A stretch of 64,000 bases of DNA from an uncultured Bacteroidales bacterium (GCA_900320865.1 ONTT01000004.1:43593-107592); one strand, 5' to 3'. Positions 8,039 through 18,008 are shown, counted from the first letter of the stretch. Notes: generated by a model from the letters alone, not told the origin. Translations and numbers: made by a program.

Positions 8039-9851
8039 GACGTTGCGCCTCTTGAGCGGCTTCTGTCTCATTCATTCCTTTCAATCTCTCCGAAAGGTTA
8101 GGTATTTCTATCTCTATACCTACCGGCAAGTTACTCGGGTCGGTTATCTGATCGCGGTTAGCCTCATAGATAAATACCCAGAAGTCCGGATTACCATAGT
8201 GACGACGAGCAATTTGTGCCAAACGTGAGCCGGGACGAACGATCTCTGTTGTACGATAGGTCGGTACAATCTCTACGCGACGATCTTTACTCAGTTGGTG
8301 ATGGCCATTATAACGATATGGTACATCATCTCCTAAGCTGGCGATAATCATCTGGTCATCACGAACGCCTAACTCTTCCAATTCCTTTGCGACAGCTTTC
8401 GCACGGCGTAAAGCGAGACGTTTGTTGTAGTCCGGTTTTCCTAATTTACATGCGTGACCGTTCACATGAATCTTCTGGTCCGGATGATTGCGGAGTATTT
8501 CTGCTATACGAATCAGAATATCTTCGGGCTCAAGGATAGGTATAGCCTTATCCAAATCAAAGAAGATAACAGCCTTAGCCAACATATCATCCAATTGTTT
8601 AGCTACGGGGTCTTCACGAATAACCGGAGTCGGCTCAACATCACCAATATAAATCGTGTCGTGGATATAACAGAAGGTCTCACAAAGATCAATACCTGCC
8701 GAATCTGCCAACTCGAGGATGCGACGAATAACTTCTTCACGCGGATCAAGTACAATTTCTTCAGGAATCTCCTCTACTTCTTCCGTAGGCACATCTTCTA
8801 CTACGACAACAGTCGATGAGGAGGGTTGCTCTTGCTCTGCCTCTTTCTGTTGTTTACGGAGACGTTTCTGTTCTTTGTCATACTCACGCTGTGCCTTGGT
8901 GCGGTTAGCATTCACCTGCACGGTAAATTTCAAACCAGCAGCCCAGGGATGAAGGCTCTCCACTTCATTCGTACGCAATACGCCGTTGTATGTTGTGGTA
9001 TACGGCATCGGATACTTGCCGGCATCAGTCGTTAAGTCCGAGAAACCAAGCGCTTTCGTGCCGTGGGTATCCAATACGTCATTGACATAATAGGTTCCAA
9101 AAGCCGAAATGGCTAACTCTACGCGCTGATGAACGCGAATCAACATACCCAATTCTAAACTGACTGCATAATTGAGCTTCTTGAAACTCGACATAGGCAA
9201 CATACCGGATGAAGGATTAACTATCACATCCTCTACCACTTTAGGTACGTCATTCATCGTTAAGTCGAAGTATTGGTAGTACACTTCGTTGTCAAACGAA
9301 CCTCCGTTAGCTAACTTGTAATTATTATACATCGGGAAGCCCAGTTTCATGCCCAACGAAGCCGTCATACCCACCACACCGGGACGATAACGGAACTTCA
9401 ATGCTACAGGCACCTCTAACATATAGAGATTCTGGTATTCATTAATAGCATGCGGAGTAGAAGTGATCGTGTACTGACACCATGGATCCGTACCATATTG
9501 ATCATATGTTGTTTCTGTCCATGGCTTCGTAACCGCAGTACGATTGGCGTACGTCGAGAATTCAACACCCGTTCCAATACCCATCCAGGGAACGAAATAG
9601 TAGTTAATACCAACCATCGCATTGCCTGCCGGGAAACCAAGTTTATTGGTCGTATATGGAGAAGCGAATTTGGATCCCAATTGTGAGAAGCGATAACCGC
9701 CAACTCCGAGACCTCCTCCGAATTCAAAATTCCAACCATAAGCAATATTCGGTTCCTCTTGACTCGCTTGTTGAATCGAATCCGGATACTGCTTCGCCGA
9801 AAGGGAAACGGCTACTAACAAGATACTTGCGATTAAAATAGTCTTTTTCAT
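8013..9851 (-). CDS. OmpA-family outer-membrane protein with LysM domain
   Basis: This 612-residue envelope protein has a signal peptide (MKKTILIASILLVAVSLSA), an N-terminal beta-barrel-like half (about residues 30-320), a charged linker rich in Lys, Gln and Glu, and an acidic VEEIPEE stretch. An OmpA C-terminal peptidoglycan-binding domain follows (IFFDLDKAIP, then NGHACKLG, NKRLALRRAKAV and KDRRVEI). The C-terminal LysM-like segment contains RPGSRLAQIARRHYG. It probably anchors the outer membrane to murein. The start at 9851 is preceded by AGGAGG, an unusually good Shine-Dalgarno for this window. It lies 14 nt downstream of the T9SS cargo gene. Confidence 0.88.
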   Translation of the reverse strand: MKKTILIASILLVAVSLSAKQYPDSIQQASQEEPNIAYGWNFEFGGGLGVGGYRFSQLGSKFASPYTTNKLGFPAGNAMVGINYYFVPWMGIGTGVEFSTYANRTAVTKPWTETTYDQYGTDPWCQYTITSTPHAINEYQNLYMLEVPVALKFRYRPGVVGMTASLGMKLGFPMYNNYKLANGGSFDNEVYYQYFDLTMNDVPKVVEDVIVNPSSGMLPMSSFKKLNYAVSLELGMLIRVHQRVELAISAFGTYYVNDVLDTHGTKALGFSDLTTDAGKYPMPYTTTYNGVLRTNEVESLHPWAAGLKFTVQVNANRTKAQREYDKEQKRLRKQQKEAEQEQPSSSTVVVVEDVPTEEVEEIPEEIVLDPREEVIRRILELADSAGIDLCETFCYIHDTIYIGDVEPTPVIREDPVAKQLDDMLAKAVIFFDLDKAIPILEPEDILIRIAEILRNHPDQKIHVNGHACKLGKPDYNKRLALRRAKAVAKELEELGVRDDQMIIASLGDDVPYRYNGHHQLSKDRRVEIVPTYRTTEIVRPGSRLAQIARRHYGNPDFWVFIYEANRDQITDPSNLPVGIEIEIPNLSERLKGMNETEAAQEAQRLKEEILNR

Positions 9852-9865
9852 ATCCGTTCCTCCTA

Positions 9866-12800
9866 TCATTTAACGATTAATTTGTGTGTTTCAACCCTAC
9901 CGTCTTCGGTCGTAATCTGCACGAAGTATATTCCCGGTACTCTCGGAGCATTTACAATGGCCTTGGCATCAATAGTACCGATTTCGGAAATACGTTCGCC
10001 TGCCAAAGAAACGATTCTAGCCGAACCGAAAGCCTCAATCGAGAGCGGTTCGCCCACACCAACAGGTACTGGATATACCGTTGTACTCTGCGGAGCATTC
10101 GAAGTACTCTCTGCCGGTAATATAACATCACACGTGCGGTAGGAATTTCCTTTTGTATCTTTCAGCATACAGTAGAATACTCCGTTCAGGATGGCACCAC
10201 CCTCATGGTAATACTGTCCGGTTTCGCCTTCTTGCAACAGACCATTCTTATACCACTGATAGGATACAAACTCTAACTTCTCCGTAGCATCAGGAAGAGC
10301 TCCGTTGTTCGGGTTGTTATCCACAAATACAACGCGATCGTACTTGCTATATACATAGCCGCCCAGACTCGGATAGAGACGCATCAGATGCGAGGTACTA
10401 TAACATACACCGGAAGCAGACTCTGCTTGATAACCGATCTGAACATTTAGATAGAGATCACCCGTACCTAAGTTCGGCATATTATCGAACAAAATAGTTC
10501 CCGGAGTAGTAATGACTCCCGTTGTATCCTTCGCTCCCATATATTTAGCTAAATCTTCCGAATAACGAATATAGAAGACATTTGAAGGAGCACCCGGATC
10601 CTCTACATAATATACCGACATCGTACCTGTCGTCTGGCACCAACTTACATACTCGTCCAATTGGAAATTCGGCATCGTTGCCAATTCGATCTTATAGTCG
10701 GTAATATCAGGACATATACCACTTTCGTCTGTTACCGTCCAAACATCCGTTGCGGAATAGAAGACATGGGTCTTGCCATCCTCCAAAGTCATGGTGAAAG
10801 GCAGATCGTTCGCACAAACAATCGTGGTTACCTCATGATATGATTTCTTACCAAACACTTGGCTTACTGCGCCTGTAGAGGGAACCCAAGCGCAATCCGG
10901 ATTAGAGTTGCGCACTTGGCGAGTGAAAGTATAGGTCTGACCCAATTTAATCTCTCCCATCATGAATGTATATTCCAACTCTGCATTCTGACCTACCACT
11001 TTGTTTCCCGGATTCATAATCCACTCATATACGACTCCACCACTACATGTGGCTGGGGTTGTCTCATGGATAATAATCGTGTGGGGTGTTAACTTATTGT
11101 CATCTGCTTCGAAGCAGAAGGTCTCCCATGTGGCATTCTCTATGGCACCCGGAGTTAACACAGCCATGATACGAATCTTCTTCTCGTAACGCGAGCGAGT
11201 AAGCGTTGTGAAGCGAGTGTTGTCTTCTGCTTCTCGAACGAACGTGTAATCATGCCCGGCCTCTAAGGTAAGACCATTTAACGACAGAGTCATATTCGTA
11301 GCTCCGTTGATCTTCGTGAGTACATCGCCGCTTTTGAAATACCATTGATAATTATATCCTTTGTTGCTAACACCTCCGGATGCAGAAGTTGCTTGGACAA
11401 CGTATGCTTGTGCATCTTCTACCGAGCAGAAAGTAGTATCTTCATGATTGCTAATCTCGCCCGGATCGAATTTATCAAACGCATAAACAATATATTTACC
11501 CAGATATTCTACAGAAGATTGCGGAACGTAGCATATACTGTCACGGGTTTGACGTGTGAAAGTATAGACGCCCGGTTGAGTAATTGCATAATTAACAAGC
11601 GTTAAACCTTCTTGTCCGGGAATCGTATCACCATTTAATAACCATTGATAATAAACCGGTCCACCTCCTCCGTATGACTCCGTTTTGCTTTGCGCATTAA
11701 CAAATGTCGGAATTTCATCCAAGAGGATGGTATCTATCTTCGTCACGATTTCACCGGGAACGAATTCTCCAAATACCACGAACTCGAAACCGGGTTTATT
11801 CTCGATCCAATCGGTTACACAACCATTATCGTGAACCCAACTGCGAATGAGGAAATGGCCTGCCTTGTCGGTAGGGATAATAAAGTTCTCAACCCAAGAG
11901 CGATATTCAGAGGTCGAGGCATCCGAAAGTAAGGTACTTATCAAAGTCGTATCATTATTCTCATCGTCGATAGAATAAAACTCTACTTTATAATGATAGT
12001 CTCCACCATCTCCCAACCAACCGCGAGAAGCATATTCAACTCTGCTCTGCGTAGATAGTTCCCAATAAGACTCAAAGCAATAGCCCATTATTTTCCCTGT
12101 CTCTCCGGTCTCATCATCATAACTGATAAATGTACCGGCTAATAGATCCTCGACGCGGCGAGGGCGCATGTATACTACACGCACTTCAGTGTCCAGTTTC
12201 GAGTCTACTAATACATCCGTCTCTGTACAAGGGCGAACGACCTTCACATCTTTGCCGCTAATCTGAATCCATTGTTTGTCGCTCTCATCCTGGCATGTCC
12301 AAGTAATACCACCTTCTACGCTAACGGTAAAGTTATTGGTTAGATCGTTGGCGTGATTCACCGGCTCAATATCACCAGCCTCAATAAACATCGGAGCCGC
12401 CGATAACTTCGCCGCATTAGTAGATGCGAATTGCTTCAGAACAGGATAGCGGTTTTCTGCTACCGACCAAGTGGTGGGGATATTTTTGAATAACGAGAAC
12501 ATATCCTCCGTTACATCATAGCCGATAATCGCATCGTCATCAATACCTGATTTCTGATAATATAATTTACGGTCAAAGTATACATCGATATAAGTACCAT
12601 GATTGTCAAAACCAACAATGGCATTACCATTCTTTGCATAACCCACGTTGAAAACACGCGTTAACTTACCGGAGTTAAGACCAACAATAGCTCCAATCGT
12701 ATCTGCCGCATTGAGAATCAGACCCGATTGATAGCAATCCTCCATGTTTCCATTGCCAGATAACTCACCGACCAAACCACCGACGACATTCCCTGCAACC

Positions 12801-13252
12801 GGAATGAAAGCCATACTCCAACACTTGAGGATTGTACCATCGCATACACCTGCGATAGCGCCGATTCGACGTTTGTTCTTTGCAATCAAAGAGCCACCGC
12901 TGATACCCAAATTCTCTACAACGCCCGTTTTAGCGATGAAGCCGAATAAACCGACACCATCCGTCGCATCAAAAGTTCTAAAACCTTTGATTGTGTGTCC
13001 TTGACCATCGAACTTACCCTTGAATGGTTTATCTTTGGTTCCAATTGGAATCCATTTCACCCCATCCAAATCAATATCCGCAGTAAGCGTGATGTTTTGT
13101 TCATCCGCTCCCGCTGTCGCGGCATACTGGTTGGCAATCGCTACCAACTCATCAGCAGACGAAACGTTCACAGCTATAGCAGCTATAGCTTTGAACGGGC
13201 ACGCGCACGCGAACATTAAAAATAAAAAAAAGGAGAGTACTTCTTTTTTCAT
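9866..13252 (-). CDS. Large secreted surface protein with T9SS type A sorting domain
   Basis: This 1128-residue protein has an N-terminal signal peptide ending near AIAAIA. A GLUG-like beta-repeat region follows (LTADIDLDG, FKGKFDGQGHTIKGF and GLFGFI). Then come several Ig-like or PKD-like modules with recurrent YQWYFKSG/YQWLLNG and YTFTRQ motifs. The C-terminus (about 80 residues, VYPVPVGVGEPLSIEAFG to THKLIVK) is a type A type IX secretion sorting domain, which directs export and attachment at the cell surface. The function is unknown; adhesion or matrix binding is a guess from the repeats. No promoter is visible between it and tRNA-Leu upstream. Confidence 0.85.
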   Translation of the reverse strand: MKKEVLSFFLFLMFACACPFKAIAAIAVNVSSADELVAIANQYAATAGADEQNITLTADIDLDGVKWIPIGTKDKPFKGKFDGQGHTIKGFRTFDATDGVGLFGFIAKTGVVENLGISGGSLIAKNKRRIGAIAGVCDGTILKCWSMAFIPVAGNVVGGLVGELSGNGNMEDCYQSGLILNAADTIGAIVGLNSGKLTRVFNVGYAKNGNAIVGFDNHGTYIDVYFDRKLYYQKSGIDDDAIIGYDVTEDMFSLFKNIPTTWSVAENRYPVLKQFASTNAAKLSAAPMFIEAGDIEPVNHANDLTNNFTVSVEGGITWTCQDESDKQWIQISGKDVKVVRPCTETDVLVDSKLDTEVRVVYMRPRRVEDLLAGTFISYDDETGETGKIMGYCFESYWELSTQSRVEYASRGWLGDGGDYHYKVEFYSIDDENNDTTLISTLLSDASTSEYRSWVENFIIPTDKAGHFLIRSWVHDNGCVTDWIENKPGFEFVVFGEFVPGEIVTKIDTILLDEIPTFVNAQSKTESYGGGGPVYYQWLLNGDTIPGQEGLTLVNYAITQPGVYTFTRQTRDSICYVPQSSVEYLGKYIVYAFDKFDPGEISNHEDTTFCSVEDAQAYVVQATSASGGVSNKGYNYQWYFKSGDVLTKINGATNMTLSLNGLTLEAGHDYTFVREAEDNTRFTTLTRSRYEKKIRIMAVLTPGAIENATWETFCFEADDNKLTPHTIIIHETTPATCSGGVVYEWIMNPGNKVVGQNAELEYTFMMGEIKLGQTYTFTRQVRNSNPDCAWVPSTGAVSQVFGKKSYHEVTTIVCANDLPFTMTLEDGKTHVFYSATDVWTVTDESGICPDITDYKIELATMPNFQLDEYVSWCQTTGTMSVYYVEDPGAPSNVFYIRYSEDLAKYMGAKDTTGVITTPGTILFDNMPNLGTGDLYLNVQIGYQAESASGVCYSTSHLMRLYPSLGGYVYSKYDRVVFVDNNPNNGALPDATEKLEFVSYQWYKNGLLQEGETGQYYHEGGAILNGVFYCMLKDTKGNSYRTCDVILPAESTSNAPQSTTVYPVPVGVGEPLSIEAFGSARIVSLAGERISEIGTIDAKAIVNAPRVPGIYFVQITTEDGRVETHKLIVK

Positions 13253-13279
13253 GAGAAATTAATATTAGATTGTTTGTTG

Positions 13280-13365
13280 TACCGCGGGCGGGAATCGAAC
13301 CCGCACAGCCATCACTGGCCAAGGGATTTTAAGTCCCTCGTGTCTACCTATTCCACCACCGCGGC
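13280..13365 (-). tRNA. tRNA-Leu (anticodon UAA)
   Basis: The minus strand folds into an 86-nt class II tRNA. The 7-bp acceptor is formed from bases 13365-13359 and 13287-13281. It has a D arm, the anticodon stem GGGAC/ATCCC around TAA, a long variable arm (TGGCCAGTGATGGCTG) and a T arm with GGTTCGATTCC. CCA is not encoded. The T9SS cargo gene starts 27 nt beyond its 3' end with no terminator between. Confidence 0.96.
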
Positions 13366-13379
13366 AATAAAATCGGCTG

Positions 13380-13411
13380 CAAAAGTACACTTTTTTTTGC
13401 ACATATGCAAA
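13380..13411 (-). promoter_or_regulatory. Promoter for tRNA-Leu (and possibly the T9SS cargo gene)
   Basis: On the minus strand TTTG (13411-13408) and TACTTTTG (13387-13380) are 20 bp apart. Transcription would start near 13375, about 10 nt before the tRNA. Its -33 box shares a small palindrome with the divergent ychF promoter. Confidence 0.8.
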
Positions 13412-13427
13412 TTTTTTAGTAATTTTG
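13396..13427 (+). promoter_or_regulatory. Promoter for ychF
   Basis: TTTG (13396-13399) and TAATTTTG (13420-13427) are separated by 20 bp, giving a leader of about 50 nt before the ychF ATG at 13480. The two divergent -33 boxes lie back to back in TTTGCACATATGCAAA. Confidence 0.8.
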
Positions 13428-13479
13428 TGCGCTTTTTGAAAAAATATAACTCATCACACGCTAAATCGTAAAAAAAAAT

Positions 13480-14586
13480 ATGTCTTTACAATGCGGAATC
13501 GTAGGATTGCCTAACGTAGGTAAATCCACATTATTCAACTGTTTAAGCAATGCAAAAGCGCAGAGCGCTAATTTCCCATTTTGCACGATTGAACCGAATG
13601 TAGGTGTCATTACCGTTCCGGATGAACGCCTTATCAAATTAGGAGAACTTTGCAAACCTGAACGAGGAGTCATTCCGACTACTGTTGAAATTGTAGATAT
13701 TGCAGGTTTGGTTAAGGGCGCGAGCAAAGGAGAGGGACTCGGCAATAAATTCTTAGCTAATATCCGTGAGACGGATGCTATCATACATGTTCTACGCTGT
13801 TTTGATGATGAGAATGTGGTGCATGTGGATGGTTCTGTTAATCCGGTTCGAGATAAGGAAATTATTGATGCAGAACTTCAGTTAAAAGACCTGGAGACCG
13901 TTGAATCCCGCATTCAGAAATGCGAAAAAGCCGCAAAAGCAGGTGGAGACAAGAATGCAAAACTACAACTCGAAGTGCTTGTTAAATATCGTGAAGCGCT
14001 GTCTCAAGGCAAGAATGCCCGCACAGTAGAATTAGATAACAAGGACCAAGAACTGGCAGCAAAAGACTTGTTTTTATTAACCAACAAGCCGGTAATGTAT
14101 GTTTGCAACGTAGATGAAGCTTCGGCTGTAAACGGCAACGCGTATGTCGATCAAGTGCGCGAGGCGGTAAAAGACGAGGACGCGCAAGTGCTGGTTTTGG
14201 CAGCAAAAATAGAAAGCGAGATTGCGGAATTGGAGACCTATGAGGAGCGTCAGATGTTCTTGGAAGAGATTGGTTTACAGGAATCGGGTGTTAACCGTCT
14301 TATTAAAGCTGCTTACGCATTACTTAATCTTCGTACGTTCCTTACTGCAGGAAGCGATGAGGTGCGGGCTTGGACATTTAAAGCAGGATATAAAGCACCT
14401 CAATGTGCCGGAGTTATCCACACCGATTTTGAACGCGGTTTTATTCGGGCGGAAGTAATCAAATATAGCGATTTCATCGAGCTCGGAGGAGAAGCTCAAT
14501 GCCGTGCAGCCGGTAAACTGGCTACGGAAGGAAAAGATTATCTGGTACAAGACGGGGACATAATGCATTTCTTATTTAACGTATGA
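13480..14586 (+). CDS. ychF: Redox-regulated ribosome-associated ATPase YchF
   Basis: This 368-residue Obg-family P-loop protein in bacteria prefers ATP and binds ribosomes. The G1 motif is GLPNVGKST at residues 9-17, G3 is DIAGLVKGASKGEG, and a coiled-coil insertion (about residues 130-190) is followed by the C-terminal TGS-like domain (RAWTFKAGYKAPQCAGVIHTDF). Length and order match the family. The stop overlaps the ATG of the downstream antiporter by four bases (ATGA), so the two are translationally coupled. Confidence 0.96.
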   Translation: MSLQCGIVGLPNVGKSTLFNCLSNAKAQSANFPFCTIEPNVGVITVPDERLIKLGELCKPERGVIPTTVEIVDIAGLVKGASKGEGLGNKFLANIRETDAIIHVLRCFDDENVVHVDGSVNPVRDKEIIDAELQLKDLETVESRIQKCEKAAKAGGDKNAKLQLEVLVKYREALSQGKNARTVELDNKDQELAAKDLFLLTNKPVMYVCNVDEASAVNGNAYVDQVREAVKDEDAQVLVLAAKIESEIAELETYEERQMFLEEIGLQESGVNRLIKAAYALLNLRTFLTAGSDEVRAWTFKAGYKAPQCAGVIHTDFERGFIRAEVIKYSDFIELGGEAQCRAAGKLATEGKDYLVQDGDIMHFLFNV

Positions 14587-15572
14587 TAGAATCCTTATTA
14601 GCACATGGTATTTGGGTAGCGATAATTTTTATTATCGTCGGTTTCGTAGCATTGGTTAAAGGTGCAGACTTTCTTGTAGATGGTGCCTCAGCCATTGCTA
14701 AACGTTTTGGCATATCTGATTTAGTCATCGGTTTAACCGTGGTGGCATTCGGCACCTCTATGCCGGAGTTTGTCGTTAATATGGTGTCCGTTGCGGAAGG
14801 TTCTACAGACCTCGCCATAACGAATATCTTAGGATCGAATATTATCAATACCTTTGTTATCTTAGGTCTCACAGCACTTGTATATCCGGTAATATCGCAA
14901 AAACGAAGCCGGGACTTTGATATCCCGATGTCCATTATCGCCGGTATATTGGTACTTTGCTTCGTTGCCGTTCAACTCCCATTCGGTGAATCCGAACGCG
15001 GTATAGGCCGAATTGGTGGTATTGTATTGCTGCTCATGTTCTGTTATTTTCTATACAATACGTTCCGCCATGCGAAAGATCATCCGGAAGAGGCAGAAGC
15101 TGAAGCGATTAAACCTATGGGTGTCGGCAAGGCAATACTGCTCGTTTCTTGCGGTTTCATCGGGTTAGTAGTAGGTGGGGAACTGATTGTTCAGAGTGCT
15201 GTTGATATAGCTACTCGCTGCGGCGTGAGCGAAGCCATCATCGGCCTGACTATTGTCGCATTAGGAACCTCACTACCGGAATTGGCAACATCGGTTATTG
15301 CGGCATTTAAAAAGAATTCCGATATCGCATTGGGCAACGTTATCGGAAGTAATATCTTCAATGTTTTCTTTGTATTGGGAATGAGCGCAACAATACGCCC
15401 ATTGCCGGCCTATGAGGGTATCGAATTAGATGCCATTATTGCTGCATCGGGAAGCGTCATCGTATGGATGGCAGTAAAAACGAATAAGGAACGTAAGGTG
15501 CAAAGATGGGCAGGTTTGTTATTGTTGCTAATATACGGAGGATACCTAACTTATAGATTATTGAACGTATGA
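14583..15572 (+). CDS. Calcium/sodium antiporter, CaCA family (YrbG-like)
   Basis: This 329-residue inner-membrane exchanger probably moves Ca2+ or Na+ against H+ or Na+. It has about ten hydrophobic segments in two inverted halves, each with an alpha-repeat. The first contains GLTVVAFGTSMPEFVVN and the second GLTIVALGTSLPELATS, which supply the cation-binding acidic residues. A charged loop (KDHPEEAEAEAIK) separates the halves. It overlaps ychF by four bases. Its 3' end overlaps the convergent glycosyltransferase gene by 22 nt. Confidence 0.93.
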   Translation: MIESLLAHGIWVAIIFIIVGFVALVKGADFLVDGASAIAKRFGISDLVIGLTVVAFGTSMPEFVVNMVSVAEGSTDLAITNILGSNIINTFVILGLTALVYPVISQKRSRDFDIPMSIIAGILVLCFVAVQLPFGESERGIGRIGGIVLLLMFCYFLYNTFRHAKDHPEEAEAEAIKPMGVGKAILLVSCGFIGLVVGGELIVQSAVDIATRCGVSEAIIGLTIVALGTSLPELATSVIAAFKKNSDIALGNVIGSNIFNVFFVLGMSATIRPLPAYEGIELDAIIAASGSVIVWMAVKTNKERKVQRWAGLLLLLIYGGYLTYRLLNV

Positions 15573-16348
15573 CGTTCTGAATCGAAGAGCCAACCCCATT
15601 TATTGAAATACTTACACATGTTTTGGATATGTACCCAAAGCATGTGTTTGTTTTTATAGGATTCCCGAGCATGTGCATGGACAACCGTCCACTCCGGATA
15701 ATAGAGCGTGAGCCAATGGCGATGAATGGTGCGCGTTAGGTCGACATCCTCCGGATACATAAAATATCGTTCATCGAAAAGTCCCGATTCCACCGCAGCT
15801 TTTGTGCGCAAAAGCATAAAGCAGCCGCTTAAATAAGGTGCATTTATCGGACGTGTTAAGTCCTTATCTCGCAACTCGTATTTACGATTTCTTTTAGACA
15901 TCATCCATTGCGGCAAGAAACGACGCCCGAATACATCCAAAGGCGCAGGAAGACGTTTGGCCAGAAACTGCTGCGAACCATCCGGATTAAGCACTTTCGG
16001 CATGAGTTGCCCAACTTGAGGTTGACTGAGCATCCAATCGTGCATCGCATCAATATCTTCCGCTTTCACCTGAATATCGCTATTCATCACCAGGTGCAAT
16101 TCGGTCTTATAATAAGCGCTTTCACGCAAAGCGATATTGTGAGCCTTTCCATATCCCAGATTAGAGGCTATATGCATATATCGAAGCTTCGGGTTCTTAA
16201 TTTCCGATTTGGGATGTATCTCTCGATTTTCACTATTGTCCAACAAATAAATCTTGCGTAGATTTTTCACACGCAGCAATTCTTCAACGAGAGGCAGAAC
16301 TTCATGCTCCCAATTGGGATGATATAGTACGATAGAAATATTTAACAT
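15551..16348 (-). CDS. Glycosyltransferase family 2 (rhamnosyltransferase-like)
   Basis: This 265-residue GT-A enzyme is the last gene of the minus-strand glycan cluster. It has the N-terminal nucleotide-sugar region (ISIVLYHPN, LLDNSEN and NLGYGKAHNIAL), an acidic metal-site candidate in LVMNSDIQV, and FDERYFMYPEDVDLTRTIH as the acceptor-side motif typical of WbbL/rhamnosyltransferase-like GT2 proteins. The sugar is not certain. The low-complexity stretch HPKSEIKNPK near residue 48 resembles small repeat insertions seen in Bacteroidota proteins. It lies 3 nt after the preceding GT2 gene and overlaps the convergent antiporter gene by 22 nt. Confidence 0.88.
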   Translation of the reverse strand: MLNISIVLYHPNWEHEVLPLVEELLRVKNLRKIYLLDNSENREIHPKSEIKNPKLRYMHIASNLGYGKAHNIALRESAYYKTELHLVMNSDIQVKAEDIDAMHDWMLSQPQVGQLMPKVLNPDGSQQFLAKRLPAPLDVFGRRFLPQWMMSKRNRKYELRDKDLTRPINAPYLSGCFMLLRTKAAVESGLFDERYFMYPEDVDLTRTIHRHWLTLYYPEWTVVHAHARESYKNKHMLWVHIQNMCKYFNKWGWLFDSERHTFNNL

Positions 16349-16351
16349 TCT

Positions 16352-17098
16352 CTATGATTTACGAAGGAATTGCCGTACTTTGCGTAGTTGTTTGAAGGCT
16401 ACTGTCAAGTAGCCAGCGCCCACGTTATTTTTTTTGAGAGCGATATAGTCCTCCTGCGTTTTAGATAAGCGAGCTTTGGTATTTTTGTTACTTGCCCCTC
16501 CCGTCTCCATACGCACTAATACTTCAGGGATATAACAGGACTGATATCCTCCTTTGAAAATACGCAGCATCATATCATAATCCGCTGATATATGGAACCA
16601 CTCATCGTATTCGCCCACCTGCTCATATACTTTACGACGTACATAAACTGTAGGGTGAGGAGGCATCCATCCGAACTTTAGACTCAACGGGCGGAACGCA
16701 TTGCTGCGCCAACGACGAATTACTTTCTCTCCATGGCAGTATTGCAGATCGCCATAGACGACATCTACTGATTTGTTCTCAAAAGAAGCAGCAATTTGTC
16801 CGATGGAATCGGAGGAATATAGCATATCGTCGGAATGTAAAAAACCGATTACATCACCTGTAGCCATTTGAATGCCCTTATTCAACGCATTATAAATACC
16901 TTTATCTGGTTCAGAGATGTAACGCACATTCTTATGATCCGCCGCGTATTTTTCTACTATTTCACGTGTACCATCCGACGAAGCCCCATCCACAATGATG
17001 TGCTCAATGTCAGAATAGTGCTGGTTCTGTACGCTATCCAAGGCTCGTTGTACTGTCTTGGCACTATTATAAGTGATGGTTATAATAGATATCTTCAT
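16352..17098 (-). CDS. Glycosyltransferase family 2
   Basis: This 248-residue GT-A transferase begins at MKISIITITYNSAKTVQRAL. An in-frame ATG further upstream would add 17 unrelated residues inside the previous gene. Recognisable parts are VDGASSDGT, the DxD-like GFLHSDDML, and HPTVYVRRKVYEQVG with ISADYDMMLRIF for acceptor binding, similar to WcaA/colanic-acid type enzymes. It overlaps the preceding GT4 gene by 32 nt. The donor and the acceptor are unknown. Confidence 0.9.
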   Translation of the reverse strand: MKISIITITYNSAKTVQRALDSVQNQHYSDIEHIIVDGASSDGTREIVEKYAADHKNVRYISEPDKGIYNALNKGIQMATGDVIGFLHSDDMLYSSDSIGQIAASFENKSVDVVYGDLQYCHGEKVIRRWRSNAFRPLSLKFGWMPPHPTVYVRRKVYEQVGEYDEWFHISADYDMMLRIFKGGYQSCYIPEVLVRMETGGASNKNTKARLSKTQEDYIALKKNNVGAGYLTVAFKQLRKVRQFLRKS

Positions 17099-18008
17099 AT
17101 ACTTGTTTTGTTTGTGCATAGGTTTTATCCCAAGAGAAGCGCTTGGCATTTTGCATTCCTTTCTCTATAATGGACTGAGTGGGTTGAGAGAGAAGTTGCC
17201 TCACCTTGTCTGCCATAGCATCTGCCATCCGGACTGTCGTATCATGCGACACCAAGAGCTCTCCATTCCCTATCACTTCCGGGACCGAAGATGTGTTTTG
17301 CGCAATAACGGGGCATCCGGCTTTCTGAGCTTCCAAAATGGGTATTCCAAATCCCTCATAGTCTGATGGGTACAGCAGACACAAAGCTTCATTGTACATT
17401 ATATTGAGTTGTTCGCGGGTCACGTTAGAAGCCGTTCTTAGTTCAAGTCCTGTTCGTTTCGCCACTTCTTGAGCCACATCAAAACGTTTATAGGCAACTT
17501 GGCTATTTCCAATAAAAAGTAGATAGCCTTTCTTTTCAACCGATTCTATCGGATAAAATTCATCTCCGACGCCGTTATATATAACGCGAATATTTTCTTC
17601 TTTTACCCACGGATAGAAATGCAACAGATCTCGCTTGGTATTTTCACTCACACATATCACTGCTTCACTATTCCTCAACGCTCGTTCTTCTTCCCAAAGA
17701 TGTACCGCTTTTGCTAATCCGCGGCGGTAGAAATGATAGGTCAGGTCATGTACCGTTGTCACATTATACACTCCTTTCTGCGGCAGCACACGGAAATAGG
17801 AAGAATGGAAGACAGAGGGTGTTTCGGCTTTATATGCGGGTATGCGATACCTCTCCATGAACCGCATCGGTATCTGATGGTAATCCAGTTCCTTTACTGC
17901 CAAATCTTTGTCTGCCAGCGCACGGTTCAGCAATTCGGTCCATACCACCGAGATACCGCCATATCGCTGTAGCGAAAAGATAATATTGTCAAATGTGACA
18001 GGAATCAT
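17067..18008 (-). CDS. Glycosyltransferase family 4
   Basis: This 313-residue GT-B enzyme carries the N-terminal FDNIIFSLQRYGGISVVW motif common in O-antigen and capsule GT4 proteins. The C-terminal donor domain includes LLFIGNSQVAYKRFD and the E-x7-E region SDYEGFGIPILEAQKAG. It overlaps the upstream GT4 gene by four bases and the downstream GT2 by 32, so the cluster is one translation-coupled operon. The sugar specificity cannot be read. Confidence 0.9.
   Translation of the reverse strand: MIPVTFDNIIFSLQRYGGISVVWTELLNRALADKDLAVKELDYHQIPMRFMERYRIPAYKAETPSVFHSSYFRVLPQKGVYNVTTVHDLTYHFYRRGLAKAVHLWEEERALRNSEAVICVSENTKRDLLHFYPWVKEENIRVIYNGVGDEFYPIESVEKKGYLLFIGNSQVAYKRFDVAQEVAKRTGLELRTASNVTREQLNIMYNEALCLLYPSDYEGFGIPILEAQKAGCPVIAQNTSSVPEVIGNGELLVSHDTTVRMADAMADKVRQLLSQPTQSIIEKGMQNAKRFSWDKTYAQTKQVYEDIYYNHHL

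Noticed and set aside
17099-17149. Upstream ATG for the GT2 gene ending at 16352
   Set aside because: It would add 17 residues unlike the family and deepen the overlap with the preceding GT4 gene. MKISIITITYN is the normal GT2 start.
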